Notes: generated by a model not told the origin, from the letters alone. A stretch of DNA of 64,000 nt from Levilactobacillus parabrevis ATCC 53295 (GCF_001434055.1 NZ_AZCZ01000003.1:1-64000), one strand, 5' to 3'; shown: positions 31,484 through 40,479, numbered from the stretch's first letter. Translations and numbers: made by a program.

Positions 31484-32431
31484 ATGCACTTGAGTAAGAA
31501 GGTAAAATGGCTCTTAGTTTTCACCGCATTACTGGTCTTGCCAGCAACGTTGGCGGGCTGTGGGAAGACCACGGCATCCACGTCTGGATCGAAGGGGTAT
31601 GCCCCTAAGAAGTTGACGGTGGAATTTGTGCCATCATCCAATGCGGGGACGATTGAGGCTAAGGCTAAGCCGCTGGAAGGGTTGCTGAAGAAGCAATTGG
31701 GGATTCCAGTCACGGTCAGTGTTTCAACCGACTACAATACCATTGTCGAAGCGATGGGATCTAAGAAGGTTGATGTGGGCTTCCTGCCACCTGATGCCTA
31801 CGTTTTGGCTCATAAGCAGTACCATGACAAGGTCTTATTGCAAGCACAACGACACGGGCTCACGGAACCGGGAGACAAAGCCAATACTGAGCTGGTCGAC
31901 TACTACCGTTCCCAAATTCTGGTACGCAAGGATAGTGGCATCAAGTCGGTGAAGGATTTGAAGGGCAAGAAGATTGCCGTCCAAGATACGACATCTACGG
32001 CCGGCTGGATCTATCCAGCAGTTGAAATGTTGGACCAAGGTGTCAACATCAACAAGGATGGCATTCAAACGGTTACGGTCAAGGGCCATGATCAAGGGGT
32101 CTTATCCGTTTACAACAAGAACACGGATGCTGCCTTTGTCTTCCAAGGCGCGCGGAACCTGGTGAAGAAGGACGAGAAGGACATTATGAGTAAGGTCGTT
32201 CCAATCTACACCACAGGGAAGATTCCAAACGATACCATTACGGTCCGTGGGGACATGACCGGTAAGTGGCAAAAGAAGATTGCGACGGCGTTCAAACAGA
32301 TTGCCAAGACTAAGAAGGGTCACGCCATCATTTCCAGCGTTTACACGCATGAAGGCTACACGGACTCAAAAGATAGCAACTTTAACATTATTCGTCAGTA
32401 CGACAAGAAGGCTAAGGCCCTCGACAAGTAA
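31484..32431 (+). CDS. phnD: Phosphonate-type ABC transporter substrate-binding lipoprotein
   Basis: 315 residues. Lipoprotein signal with lipobox LAGC (Cys24) means it is anchored outside the membrane. PhnD-family features: KLTVEFVPSSNAGTIEAKAKPLEGLLKKQLG, VSVSTDYNTIVEAMGSKKVDVGFLPPDAY (ligand-binding hinge), DLKGKKIAVQDTTSTAGWIYPAVEML (anion-binding Ser-Thr-Ser/Thr turn) and a VFQGARNL segment. It binds phosphonates, phosphite or phosphate esters. An attenuator-like hairpin after its stop would give more binding protein than transporter. GAGGAG precedes the ATG. Confidence 0.9.
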   Translation: MHLSKKVKWLLVFTALLVLPATLAGCGKTTASTSGSKGYAPKKLTVEFVPSSNAGTIEAKAKPLEGLLKKQLGIPVTVSVSTDYNTIVEAMGSKKVDVGFLPPDAYVLAHKQYHDKVLLQAQRHGLTEPGDKANTELVDYYRSQILVRKDSGIKSVKDLKGKKIAVQDTTSTAGWIYPAVEMLDQGVNINKDGIQTVTVKGHDQGVLSVYNKNTDAAFVFQGARNLVKKDEKDIMSKVVPIYTTGKIPNDTITVRGDMTGKWQKKIATAFKQIAKTKKGHAIISSVYTHEGYTDSKDSNFNIIRQYDKKAKALDK

Positions 32432-32454
32432 AATTAAATTGATGTAACGACGGT

Positions 32455-32502
32455 AAGAGTAGCAGGGGGAGCGATAGTATCGGCGCCTTCGCTGCTCTTT
32501 TA
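32455..32502 (+). terminator. Intercistronic hairpin between phnD and phnC
   Basis: AAGAGTAGC (32455-32463) with GCTGCTCTT (32491-32499) and an inner CGAT/ATCG stem, followed by TTTAC. Partial termination here would raise phnD above the downstream genes. Confidence 0.65.
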
Positions 32503-32521
32503 CATAGGGGGAATCAGACGG

Positions 32522-33274
32522 ATGGACAAGACACCCATTATTTCATTTAAGAACGTTAATAAAGTTTACGACAACGGCACGGTTGGTCTGAAGAACATTA
32601 ACTTTGAGATTCCACAGGGTGAATTCTTAGTGGTCGTCGGCCTATCTGGTGCGGGGAAAAGCACCTTACTGAGGACCATCAACCGGATGCATGAGATTAC
32701 GTCCGGTGAGATTCGGGTTGAAGGCGAATCAATCAAGGCTTATAAGGGTCGGTCACTACGCCTGTTGCGGCGAAAAATCGGGATGATCTTTCAAAACTTT
32801 AACTTAGTGAAACGGTCGAGCGTGGCTAAGAATGTGCTCTCGGGCCGGGTGAGTTATTACGCAACCTGGCAGAGTATCTTAGGCTTGTTTAGCGCCACGG
32901 ACAAGCAGAAGGCTGTACAGGCCTTGCAACGGGTCAGTCTGGCGGAAAAGCTATATGCCCGTGCCGATGAGCTGTCTGGTGGTCAACAACAGCGAGTTGC
33001 AATTGCGCGGACGCTGATGCAAGATCCTAAGATTATTTTGGCTGATGAACCGATTGCCTCGTTGGATCCTCTGACGACTAAGACGGTCATGGATATTTTA
33101 AAGCGTCTGAATCAAGAGGATGGCATTACGGTGATTGTCAACTTACATTCCGTGGCGTTAGCTCGGGAGTATGCCGACCGGATCGTGGGATTGCGCGCCG
33201 GTGAGGTGGTCTACGATGAGCCGATTGCGGATGTGACCGAGGCAGACCTGAACCGGGTCTACCAGACGGTCTAG
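32522..33274 (+). CDS. phnC: Phosphonate-type ABC transporter ATPase
   Basis: 250 residues. Walker [10 protein letters not shown] (about 40-48), Q-loop [12 protein letters not shown], signature [15 protein letters not shown], Walker B IILADEP and H-loop NLHSVALA, all intact. The [14 protein letters not shown] block after the Q-loop is diagnostic of PhnC. Cytoplasmic subunit powering the two PhnE permeases that follow; the next gene starts 10 bases after the stop. Confidence 0.92.
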   Translation: MDKTPIISFKNVNKVYDNGTVGLKNINFEIPQGEFLVVVGLSGAGKSTLLRTINRMHEITSGEIRVEGESIKAYKGRSLRLLRRKIGMIFQNFNLVKRSSVAKNVLSGRVSYYATWQSILGLFSATDKQKAVQALQRVSLAEKLYARADELSGGQQQRVAIARTLMQDPKIILADEPIASLDPLTTKTVMDILKRLNQEDGITVIVNLHSVALAREYADRIVGLRAGEVVYDEPIADVTEADLNRVYQTV

Positions 33275-33284
33275 GGGGGCGAAA

Positions 33285-34079
33285 ATGATGACAACACAAG
33301 TACCTCGGCGACCATGGCTACAACGCTGGCACGTGAAACCAATTGGCTGGACGCTCGTCATTCTCATTTTGCTGGTGGCTTCGTCACGGATGACTGGTGT
33401 TGATGTGGGGATGTTCTTCAACAACCTGGGCCAGTTTACGGATCTGCTTGTGCGGATGTCGCAGCCGGCTTGGGACTATCTCCCAGTCATTCTCCATCCC
33501 CTATACGAGACCATTCAGATGGCCATTTTGGGAACCACGATTGGGGCTACCTTCGCTGTTCCCTTTGCCGTGCTGGCAGCCAGTAATTTGGTTCACAACC
33601 GCTGGCTCAGAGGTATTATTCGCTTGATGCTCGACCTTGTCCGCACACTGCCGGACCTGCTCCTAGCAGCTATTTTTGTGGCAATCTTTGGGATCGGGTC
33701 AACAGCGGGGGTTGTGACGCTAGCCATCTTCTCGTTTGGGATGGTTTCCAAGCTCTTCTATGAAGTTATTGAGACGATTGATATGGGTCCGCTGGAAGCC
33801 TTAGAGTCTGTGGGGGCCAACAAATTAACCATTATCTGGTACGCCGTTTTGCCGCAGATCATGAATCAATTCGTGAGCTATTTTCTCTACACCTTAGAGT
33901 TCAACGTGCGGGCCTCAACGGTACTGGGATATTTAGGTGCCGGTGGGATTGGGGTATTTCTACAGCGGTCACTTAATGAGTTCAACTATAGTCAGACGGC
34001 GGTGATTATTTTGGCAACGCTGGTGGTGGTCATGGCCATTGACGGCATCAGCAATCACTTAAGGAGGGTGCTACTCTAA
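33285..34079 (+). CDS. phnE: Phosphonate-type ABC transporter permease, first
   Basis: 264 residues. Integral membrane protein with about six helices; N-terminal cytoplasmic tail, first helix near 20-38. The EAA-type loop is IETIDMGPLEALESVGANKLTIIWYAVLPQIM (in blocks around 160-190), which contacts PhnC. PhnE-specific RTLPDLLLAAIFVAIFGIG is present. It forms a heterodimer with the next gene, one base downstream. Confidence 0.9.
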   Translation: MMTTQVPRRPWLQRWHVKPIGWTLVILILLVASSRMTGVDVGMFFNNLGQFTDLLVRMSQPAWDYLPVILHPLYETIQMAILGTTIGATFAVPFAVLAASNLVHNRWLRGIIRLMLDLVRTLPDLLLAAIFVAIFGIGSTAGVVTLAIFSFGMVSKLFYEVIETIDMGPLEALESVGANKLTIIWYAVLPQIMNQFVSYFLYTLEFNVRASTVLGYLGAGGIGVFLQRSLNEFNYSQTAVIILATLVVVMAIDGISNHLRRVLL

Positions 34080-34080
34080 T

Positions 34081-34893
34081 ATGCAAACGACTATTTCAAA
34101 AAAGCCCGCTACGTTGACTTTGTGGCGACGATGGAACTGGCTCCTGTGGATTGCAATCGTGGCGGTTATCTATACTTGGGCGATTACGGGACTGCATTTC
34201 ACTGGTCTGCAGGAATCGGCGGCATCTGTATCTCGCTCGATTGTGCATGGCCTGGTTCAGCCGGACTGGCCGTACGTTTATAACGGCAGCGGCGAAGATC
34301 TCGTGTCTTTGATTCTGCAGACGTTGGCGATTGCCTTTTTGGGAACGATTATCTCGTCACTGATCAGTGTACCCTTTGCCTTTTGGGCGGCGCGCGGTGG
34401 TAAGGAATGGCTTCACGTCCGTTCGGGAAGTGGCAAGGTCGTATTGACTTTGATTCGGACTTTTCCTGAGATTGTCCTTGCCATTATGTTCATCAAGGCA
34501 GTTGGCCCGGGGTCATACGCTGGGGTCCTAGCGGTCAGCATTCATTCGATTGGGATGTTGGGTAAGCTGTTCAGTGAAGCCATTGAGAACATGGATCGGG
34601 GTGCCGATGAGGCCATCACAAGTGCTGGGGGCAATAGTGCACAGATTTTTATGCTAGCAACTTTGCCGACAATCATGCCAGAATTTATTTCCTATACCCT
34701 CTATCGCTTTGAGATCGCGGTTCGTTCAGCCTCGATTCTGGGGATGGTTGGTGCTGGTGGAATTGGGACTCCCATGATCTTTGCCATTCAGACGCGTAAC
34801 TGGCCGCGAGTCGGCATCATCTTATTAGGGATTGTCCTGATGGTTCTGTTGATTGATACCCTGTCGGAACAATTACGAAAGAGGTTGATTTAG
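34081..34893 (+). CDS. phnE2: Phosphonate-type ABC transporter permease, second
   Basis: 270 residues. Same fold as the preceding permease; the EAA loop is IENMDRGADEAITSAGGNSAQIFMLATLPTIM, and RTFPEIVLAIMFIKAVGPGSYAGVL matches the PhnE core. The pair of different PhnE genes is common in Firmicutes. Its TAG stop overlaps the GTG of the nucleotidase gene by one base, indicating one operon. Confidence 0.9.
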   Translation: MQTTISKKPATLTLWRRWNWLLWIAIVAVIYTWAITGLHFTGLQESAASVSRSIVHGLVQPDWPYVYNGSGEDLVSLILQTLAIAFLGTIISSLISVPFAFWAARGGKEWLHVRSGSGKVVLTLIRTFPEIVLAIMFIKAVGPGSYAGVLAVSIHSIGMLGKLFSEAIENMDRGADEAITSAGGNSAQIFMLATLPTIMPEFISYTLYRFEIAVRSASILGMVGAGGIGTPMIFAIQTRNWPRVGIILLGIVLMVLLIDTLSEQLRKRLI

Positions 34894-36452
34894 TGGTGAA
34901 AGTTAAGATTCTCGCGACTAGCGATGTTCACGGCTACGTCTACCCAACGAAATACCTGAACGCGGCGGATAATCAGCCGCTGGGCTTGCTCAAGGCAGCA
35001 ACCGTGATTGAAGAGATTCGTCAAAATGCCGCACCAGATGAAGTGGTGATTACCATTGAAAATGGGGATTGGATTCAGGGATCCCCGTTGACTACGTACT
35101 TGGCTAAACATTCCGAGGCACCGAGTGAGCTTTTGAGCCAGCTGACCACAACACTGAACTACGATGCTGGCGTGTTAGGTAACCATGAATTCAACTATGG
35201 CTTGGACTACCTGCGAACCTGTGAGCGCGACCGGGACTATCCTTTGTTGGGTGCCAACATTGATGGTGGGGAAGCTCAAAAGATAGTTGACGCACCGTAT
35301 ACTATTATTGAACGGCAAGGCGTGCGGGTGGCAATCCTTGGGTTAACGACCAGTTACATTCCGGTGTGGGAGACGGCTGACCATATCGTGGGATTGCAGT
35401 TCGACTCCATCGTCACGACGGCTAGACGCTGGGTTCCTCGGTTACGTAAGCAAGCAGATGTTGTGGTCGTTGCCTATCACGGTGGCTTCGAGGCCGACCC
35501 GACCACTGGTAAGTTGACTGAACGTGCGACTGGTGAGAATGAAGGGTATCGGCTCTTAACGGAGGTTCCCGGAATAGACGCTTTGATCACCGGTCATCAG
35601 CACCGGCAATTGGCAGACATTTATCAGGGCGTTCCTACAATCCAGCCCGGTGAGAAGGGCGTTGCGGTGGGGATGATTGATCTGGTGTTGGATAAAAGCA
35701 AGCAAGTCATCGATCACGATGCCCGCCTGCTGACCACGGCGAATGCGCAACCGGCGGATTGGCTGGCAACGTTGGCGGACGAGACTGAAAGTCACGTCCA
35801 GCGCTGGTTAGACCAACCAATTGGTAAACTAAGCGGTGACAGCCTAAGCGTGACAGATGCAATGGTCGCTCGGCGACATGGACACCCGTATCTTGAGTTC
35901 GTGAATACTGTTGAAATGGCCGCGGGGGGGACTGACATTGCCGCAACTAGTCTCTTCAACGATGATGTTCGGGGACTAAGCACGCAACCCACGATTCGAC
36001 AACTCTTGAATAGTTACAGCTATCCCAATACACTCGTGGTGGAGCAACTTTCGGGCCAAGATATTCGGGATGCCTTGGAGCGGTGCGCTAGTTTCTGGCT
36101 GTTGAATGCTGAGGGAAAGATTACCGTGAACTCGGCGTTTACGACACCCAAATTGCAACTCTATAACTATGACTTTTACAGCGGGCTAGACTACACATTC
36201 GACTTACACCAACCGATTGGCCAGCGGGTTGTGCGGCTGGATTATCACGGGGCCCCCGTTCAACCAGATCAAATGCTTAGCGTAGCGGTTAATCAGTACC
36301 GCGGCAATGGTGGCGGTGATTATCCGATGTTTAGTGCGAAGAAAATCACGCGGGAAGTAAATGTAGATTTACCCGAATTAATCATGACATACTTTGAACA
36401 ACACCCCGTGGTTTTGGGACAACAGCCAACTAATTTTAAAATTATCAGCTAA
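34893..36452 (+). CDS. 5'-nucleotidase / 2',3'-cyclic phosphodiesterase family metallophosphatase
   Basis: 519 residues from GTG (a second GTG three bases on is possible). N-terminal metallophosphoesterase domain: ATSDVHGYVYPTKY (first metal site Asp-x-His), ENGDWIQGSP, GVLGNHEFNYG (GNHE), VVAYHGGFE and ITGHQH complete the dimetal site. The C-terminal nucleotide-specificity domain starts near 320 and contains RQLLNSYSYPNTLVVEQLSGQDIRDALE. No signal peptide is visible, unusual since most members are secreted, so it may act on imported substrates. Fused to the transporter operon by a one-base overlap: imported phospho-compounds are probably dephosphorylated for phosphate. Confidence 0.85.
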   Translation: MVKVKILATSDVHGYVYPTKYLNAADNQPLGLLKAATVIEEIRQNAAPDEVVITIENGDWIQGSPLTTYLAKHSEAPSELLSQLTTTLNYDAGVLGNHEFNYGLDYLRTCERDRDYPLLGANIDGGEAQKIVDAPYTIIERQGVRVAILGLTTSYIPVWETADHIVGLQFDSIVTTARRWVPRLRKQADVVVVAYHGGFEADPTTGKLTERATGENEGYRLLTEVPGIDALITGHQHRQLADIYQGVPTIQPGEKGVAVGMIDLVLDKSKQVIDHDARLLTTANAQPADWLATLADETESHVQRWLDQPIGKLSGDSLSVTDAMVARRHGHPYLEFVNTVEMAAGGTDIAATSLFNDDVRGLSTQPTIRQLLNSYSYPNTLVVEQLSGQDIRDALERCASFWLLNAEGKITVNSAFTTPKLQLYNYDFYSGLDYTFDLHQPIGQRVVRLDYHGAPVQPDQMLSVAVNQYRGNGGGDYPMFSAKKITREVNVDLPELIMTYFEQHPVVLGQQPTNFKIIS

Positions 36453-36454
36453 AA

Positions 36455-36498
36455 AAGTACCAGAGCCATCACGATTTAGGATGTGCTCTGGTACTTTC
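36455..36498 (+). terminator. Terminator of the phnDCEE-nucleotidase operon
   Basis: AAAGTACCAGAGC pairs perfectly with GCTCTGGTACTTT across a 18-base loop. Confidence 0.75.
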
Positions 36499-36527
36499 GG
36501 GTTAGAGTCCTTTTGGATCAACCGGTT

Positions 36528-36680
36528 TTAGATGGTGACGACAATTTTACCCAGTTGTTCACCATGTTCTAGCAGCAGTAGCGCCGTTTGCGCTTGGTCA
36601 AAAGAGAGCATGGACCCAATCATAGGATTGATTGGTATATAGATGGATAGCTCGCTGTCAGCCTCAAATGAGAGCGTATC
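36528..36680 (-). pseudogene. 3' remnant of an MDR-type oxidoreductase
   Basis: The minus-strand reading ends in MLSFDQAQTALLLLEHGEQL then GKIVVTI, the standard C-terminus of quinone oxidoreductases (FDQAxxALxxLExGxxxGKIVxxx). The rest of the gene is missing; upstream sequence is AT-rich and belongs to the toxin-antitoxin promoter. It is a decayed fragment, probably left by a past insertion or deletion next to the toxin-antitoxin genes. The 5' limit of homology is approximate. Confidence 0.65.
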
Positions 36681-36734
36681 AATAGCTAAATTGAGTTTAT
36701 TGTAGTATGATTCTTTAAAACTAGGAGGGGTAAT

Positions 36735-37019
36735 ATGCAAACGGCAAAGCAGAATCAAAGTAAACGGGTTCAGGCGCTAGTTGATGCGGAAGTTGCTGAT
36801 CAGGCCGAAAAGATTTTGAGTGATCTCGGTGTGACACCGACTAACGCAATTAATATGTTCTATCGTCAGATTATTATCCATGGTGGATTACCATTTGGTG
36901 TTGTTCTATCGGAACGGCAACGAGCAACACATGAATTGTTGGAAGCAACGAAAAATCAACCCGTTCAGGAAATTAAAACGCAAGCAGACTTAGAAAAGTT
37001 CATTGCCAATGGAGACTAA
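36735..37019 (+). CDS. RelB/DinJ-family antitoxin
   Basis: 94 residues. The N-terminal ribbon-helix-helix reads KRVQALVDAEVADQAEKILSDLGVTPTNAINMFYRQIIIHGGLPF, the RelB/DinJ signature. The C-terminal half (HELLEATKNQPVQEIKTQADLEKFIANGD) is acidic and would neutralise the toxin. GGAGGGG precedes the ATG. The toxin start codon lies inside its last codons. Such antitoxins also repress their own promoter. Pairing with a PemK/MazF-type toxin rather than a RelE/YafQ type is less usual. Confidence 0.88.
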   Translation: MQTAKQNQSKRVQALVDAEVADQAEKILSDLGVTPTNAINMFYRQIIIHGGLPFGVVLSERQRATHELLEATKNQPVQEIKTQADLEKFIANGD

Positions 37020-37347
37020 TGAGATTGCAATTGTCTATTTAGCATTTACACAATCCTCTGGGGGAAAGCGCCGTCCGGTAATCGTAATTGATGATTTCTC
37101 AAAAGACTTACTTTGTTATCCTGTGACCACTAAATACGCTGAGAAATCGACACGCATTAGAAAAAACTACCTAGAGATAGTGGATTGGCAAGCGGCAAAT
37201 TTGGATAAGCCATCTTGGATTGATGTGGGAACGATGTATCGTCTTGATAAGACACTTCAAATGAAAATCAAAAAAATTGGTAAGCTTTCAGTGGCTGACA
37301 TTTGGCGACTCGCCATGTTTACCCGAGAGCACGAATCAGGAATGTAA
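37009..37347 (+). CDS. PemK/MazF-type toxin endoribonuclease
   Basis: 112 residues from the ATG at 37009; a TTG at 37003 is also in frame. The start overlaps the antitoxin stop by 11 bases, so translation is coupled. GGKRRPVIVIDD is the conserved PemK/MazF strand with the catalytic Arg; YPVTTKYAEKST aligns with the Thr/Ser of the active site; SWIDVGTMYRLDK and the IKKIGKLS segment match the C-terminal strands. It would cleave mRNA at specific short sequences when the antitoxin is degraded. Confidence 0.82.
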   Translation: METNEIAIVYLAFTQSSGGKRRPVIVIDDFSKDLLCYPVTTKYAEKSTRIRKNYLEIVDWQAANLDKPSWIDVGTMYRLDKTLQMKIKKIGKLSVADIWRLAMFTREHESGM

Positions 37348-37390
37348 TAGGCAACGATTCAGCAAGCGACTGAATCGTTGCCTATTTTAA
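37346..37390 (+). terminator. Terminator of the toxin-antitoxin pair
   Basis: Perfect 17-bp arms (37346-37362, 37370-37386) beginning within the stop codon of the toxin gene, followed by TTAATT. Confidence 0.85.
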
Positions 37391-37514
37391 TTATCACTAC
37401 AACTTTTTCACCCTATATGTTAAATTTACATTGCAAACAGCTGAAAGAGATGCAATTTTCATGAAAACTTGGTAAAATTAACTAATCAAAAATTTAGATT
37501 TGGAGGTGGACGTC

Positions 37515-37556
37515 TTGCACTACCGGAATATTGCATTACCGATTCCCGACCGTTAA
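37515..37556 (+). CDS. 13-residue leader peptide before the P-type ATPase gene
   Basis: TTG-started ORF with a near-perfect Shine-Dalgarno GGAGGTGG (37502-37509) five bases upstream. It encodes MHYRNIALPIPDR and stops 34 bases before the ATPase start, 16 bases before the ATPase ribosome binding site. The C-terminal LPIPD has alternating prolines and an acid, the composition that makes ribosomes sensitive to low magnesium in the MgtL leader of enterobacteria. A regulatory role is inferred. Confidence 0.6.
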   Translation: MHYRNIALPIPDR

Positions 37557-37590
37557 AATTTTTCAATTTAGAAAGGATGAACCTTAATAT

Positions 37591-40341
37591 ATGGCACAAG
37601 ATCCAGAAGCAACTGTAACACCAACTGAAGTAGCAGAAAGTACTGACCCTGGACCCAGCCAGGAGCTGCCGCTCTGGCAGCGAACGACTGAGTCCTTACT
37701 TGCAGACTATGCCACGGATAGAGATGATGGTTTGAGTACCGGTGAGGCGCAACAACGCCTACGGACCAATGGCCCTAACGAACTGACCGTGAAGAAGCAA
37801 TCCAATTTATTGCGGTTCTTAAAGCAGTTCAACAACAGTATCATCTATATTCTGGCGGGCGCCGCCTTGCTCACGTTCTTTATGCACCACTACTCCGACT
37901 CAATCGTTATCGGATTGGTGATCATCGCGAACGCCTTTATCGGTTACTTTCAGGAAAAATCTGCGGATAACGCGCTGGACCGGATCAAGGCCCTCTTAGT
38001 CAACGAAGCAGTTGTGATCCGCGATGGGCAAAAAATTAACTTGCCAGCCCGGGAGCTGGTTACTGGGGATATCGTGCAGCTTGAAGCTGGGGATACCGTT
38101 CCGGCCGATTTGCGACTGATCGATGCCGATAACCTGAAGATTCAGGAGTCTGCGTTGACCGGTGAAACTGACTCCGTCTTGAAGGGGGAAGACCCCTTAA
38201 CGGCGCCAGATTTACCGTTGGCTGAACGATCGAACCAAGCGTTTGCCTCTACGGCCGTGACTAATGGTTCCGGTCGCGGGATCGTGACGGTGACCGGAGT
38301 GGATACCGAGATTGGGCACATCCAACAGAATGTGGCTGAAGTTAAGCAGCAACGGACGCCGTTGATGAAGAACTTAAACAGTCTGGGTCTGGGTCTGTCG
38401 ATTGCTATTTTAGTGGTGGCGGCCTTGCTCTTCATTCTGGGGATGATTACCCACGTGTACAGTTTGCCAACCTTACTGATCGCCGTTATCACGATGGTTG
38501 TGGGATCTATGCCAGAAGGCTTGCCCGCTAGTACGTCGGTGGTCTTGGCCATGGGAACACAGGCAATGACTAAGCAAAATGTGATCGTCAAGACGCTGCC
38601 AGCCGTTGAAACGCTGGGAGCTGTCGACATCGTGAACACCGACAAGACCGGGACGCTGACGAAAAACGAAATGACCGTGACCGATGTCCTGACCGCCGCC
38701 GATACCTATACCGTATCCGGCATTGGCTACGATGCGACTGGTCAGATTGAAAACGACGAGGGCCAGACGGTGCCGTGGCAACACGACGCTGACCTCGAAT
38801 GGTTGGTCCAAATTGCCGGTCAGACCTCCGATGCCGAATTCCATGAGGAAGACGGTCAGTGGGTCCTGACGGGTGAACCGACCGATGGTGCGTTGACGGC
38901 GCTCTATCATAAATTAGTGGGAACGGAACCTGACCCTCAAGAGATCGATTCGTTACCTTTCGACTCCGCGATTCGTTATTCCGCACGATTGGTGGACCAC
39001 GATGGTCAGCGCGTGTTGCTGGTCAAAGGGGCGCCGCAGACGTTGATGCGGATGATGAGCGAACAGGGTCAACCTGTCGATCAGGCAGCTTGGCAAACAC
39101 GTTTGTCCCAGTTGACGCAACAGGGGAAACGCGTGGTGGCCTTGGGCTACCAACCAGTTGCCGCTGACGTGACCGATGTGGCCAACGTTACTGTCGGTCA
39201 GAATTTCCACTTGGCGGGGATGGCCGGCATCATTGATCCACCGCGTCCTGGTGTCGCCGATGCCGTGAAACAGTTACGGTACGCGGGGATCAAGGTTAAA
39301 ATGATTACTGGTGACGACCCCGAAACGGCGGCCGCTATCGCGCAACAACTGAACTTGTCCGAAAAGGCACGGGCCATTACCGGGCCTGAACTGGCGCAAT
39401 TGAGTGATGAAGAATTGGCCGCTAAGATTGACCAATATACCGTCTTCGCCCGGACTACGCCCGCCGATAAGTTGCGGATCGTTAAGGCCCAACAGCAACG
39501 CGGTCACGTGGTCTCGATGACCGGTGATGGGGTCAACGACGCGCCCGCACTGAAGCAAGCCGACATTGGGGTGGCCATGGGGATTCGGGGAACCGATGTC
39601 GCCAAGGACTCCGCCGATATGGTGCTGGCCGATGATGACTTCACGTCGATTCTGCGGGCCGTGCGGGAAGGGCGTCACGTCTTTGATAACATTCGAAAGA
39701 CAATCCGGTTCCTCCTACCGACGAGTTTCGCCGAAGGACTGATCGTGGTCTTGAGTATTCTGATGGACCAAGAATTACCGTTGTTCCCGACCCAATTGTT
39801 GTGGATCAACATGGTTTCTGCCCTGACGATTCAGTTCGCGTTCATCTTCGAACCGGCCGAAAGCGGCATTATGAAACGAGGTCCGCGAGACGTGACGCGG
39901 GGGATTCTGTCCAAGCTGGACGTCTTCGAAGTGACCTACGTGTCGTTGCTGATTTCTGGACTCGGGATGTTTGCCTACGACTTCCTAACGAACCAAGGCT
40001 TATCTGCCGTAATCGGTAGCACCATGACGTTAAACGTGATCATCTTCGGGAAGGTCTTCTACCTCTTTAACTTGCAGAATGACCACCCGGTACTGTCGAA
40101 GTACTTCTTCCGGAACAAGATGAGTTTCGTGATCGTCGCGATTCTGCTGGTCTTACAGGCCGGGATCATTTACTGGCCAGCCATGCAGAGTGTGTTCCAC
40201 ACCACATCCGTCAACTTCTTCTACGGCTGGTGGATTCCGATTATCGCTGGGTTTGTGGTTCTGGTGGTTACCGAAATTGCGAAGGCCATTCGCCACCGTA
40301 TTGACAATCAGACCGTGGCGCGTGAACAGCGTAACTTCTAA
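37591..40341 (+). CDS. Cation-transporting P-type ATPase (P2 type)
   Basis: 916 residues, full length. N-terminal cation-ATPase domain (ESLLADYATDRDDGLSTGEAQQRLRTNGPNEL), actuator TGETDSVL, M4 motif VGSMPEGLPAST, phosphorylation site DKTGTLTKNEMTV, nucleotide domain with KGAPQTL, hinge TGDGVNDAPALKQADIGVAMG, and ten expected helices ending near 895. The M4 proline-glutamate suits Ca2+, Mn2+ or Mg2+; the specific ion is open. The first 20 residues are unusually acidic and proline-rich (DPEA, TPTE, TDPGP). It sits behind the 13-residue leader ORF. Confidence 0.9.
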   Translation: MAQDPEATVTPTEVAESTDPGPSQELPLWQRTTESLLADYATDRDDGLSTGEAQQRLRTNGPNELTVKKQSNLLRFLKQFNNSIIYILAGAALLTFFMHHYSDSIVIGLVIIANAFIGYFQEKSADNALDRIKALLVNEAVVIRDGQKINLPARELVTGDIVQLEAGDTVPADLRLIDADNLKIQESALTGETDSVLKGEDPLTAPDLPLAERSNQAFASTAVTNGSGRGIVTVTGVDTEIGHIQQNVAEVKQQRTPLMKNLNSLGLGLSIAILVVAALLFILGMITHVYSLPTLLIAVITMVVGSMPEGLPASTSVVLAMGTQAMTKQNVIVKTLPAVETLGAVDIVNTDKTGTLTKNEMTVTDVLTAADTYTVSGIGYDATGQIENDEGQTVPWQHDADLEWLVQIAGQTSDAEFHEEDGQWVLTGEPTDGALTALYHKLVGTEPDPQEIDSLPFDSAIRYSARLVDHDGQRVLLVKGAPQTLMRMMSEQGQPVDQAAWQTRLSQLTQQGKRVVALGYQPVAADVTDVANVTVGQNFHLAGMAGIIDPPRPGVADAVKQLRYAGIKVKMITGDDPETAAAIAQQLNLSEKARAITGPELAQLSDEELAAKIDQYTVFARTTPADKLRIVKAQQQRGHVVSMTGDGVNDAPALKQADIGVAMGIRGTDVAKDSADMVLADDDFTSILRAVREGRHVFDNIRKTIRFLLPTSFAEGLIVVLSILMDQELPLFPTQLLWINMVSALTIQFAFIFEPAESGIMKRGPRDVTRGILSKLDVFEVTYVSLLISGLGMFAYDFLTNQGLSAVIGSTMTLNVIIFGKVFYLFNLQNDHPVLSKYFFRNKMSFVIVAILLVLQAGIIYWPAMQSVFHTTSVNFFYGWWIPIIAGFVVLVVTEIAKAIRHRIDNQTVAREQRNF

Positions 40342-40439
40342 GCTACTTTGATGAGTGTCGGCGGTAAAGTTTGCCCTCTCGTCAGATGTTGCCGTTACGA
40401 TGAATTGCGTTAGATTTAACCAATGAAATTGAATACGAG

Positions 40440-40479
40440 TGCATCCCCTCCATATCTAGGAGCGGGGTGCGCTTTTTTT
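40440..40479 (+). terminator. Terminator of the P-type ATPase gene
   Basis: GCATCCCCTCC pairs with GGAGCGGGGTGC with one bulge, then TTTTTTT, about 100 bases after the stop. Confidence 0.75.
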
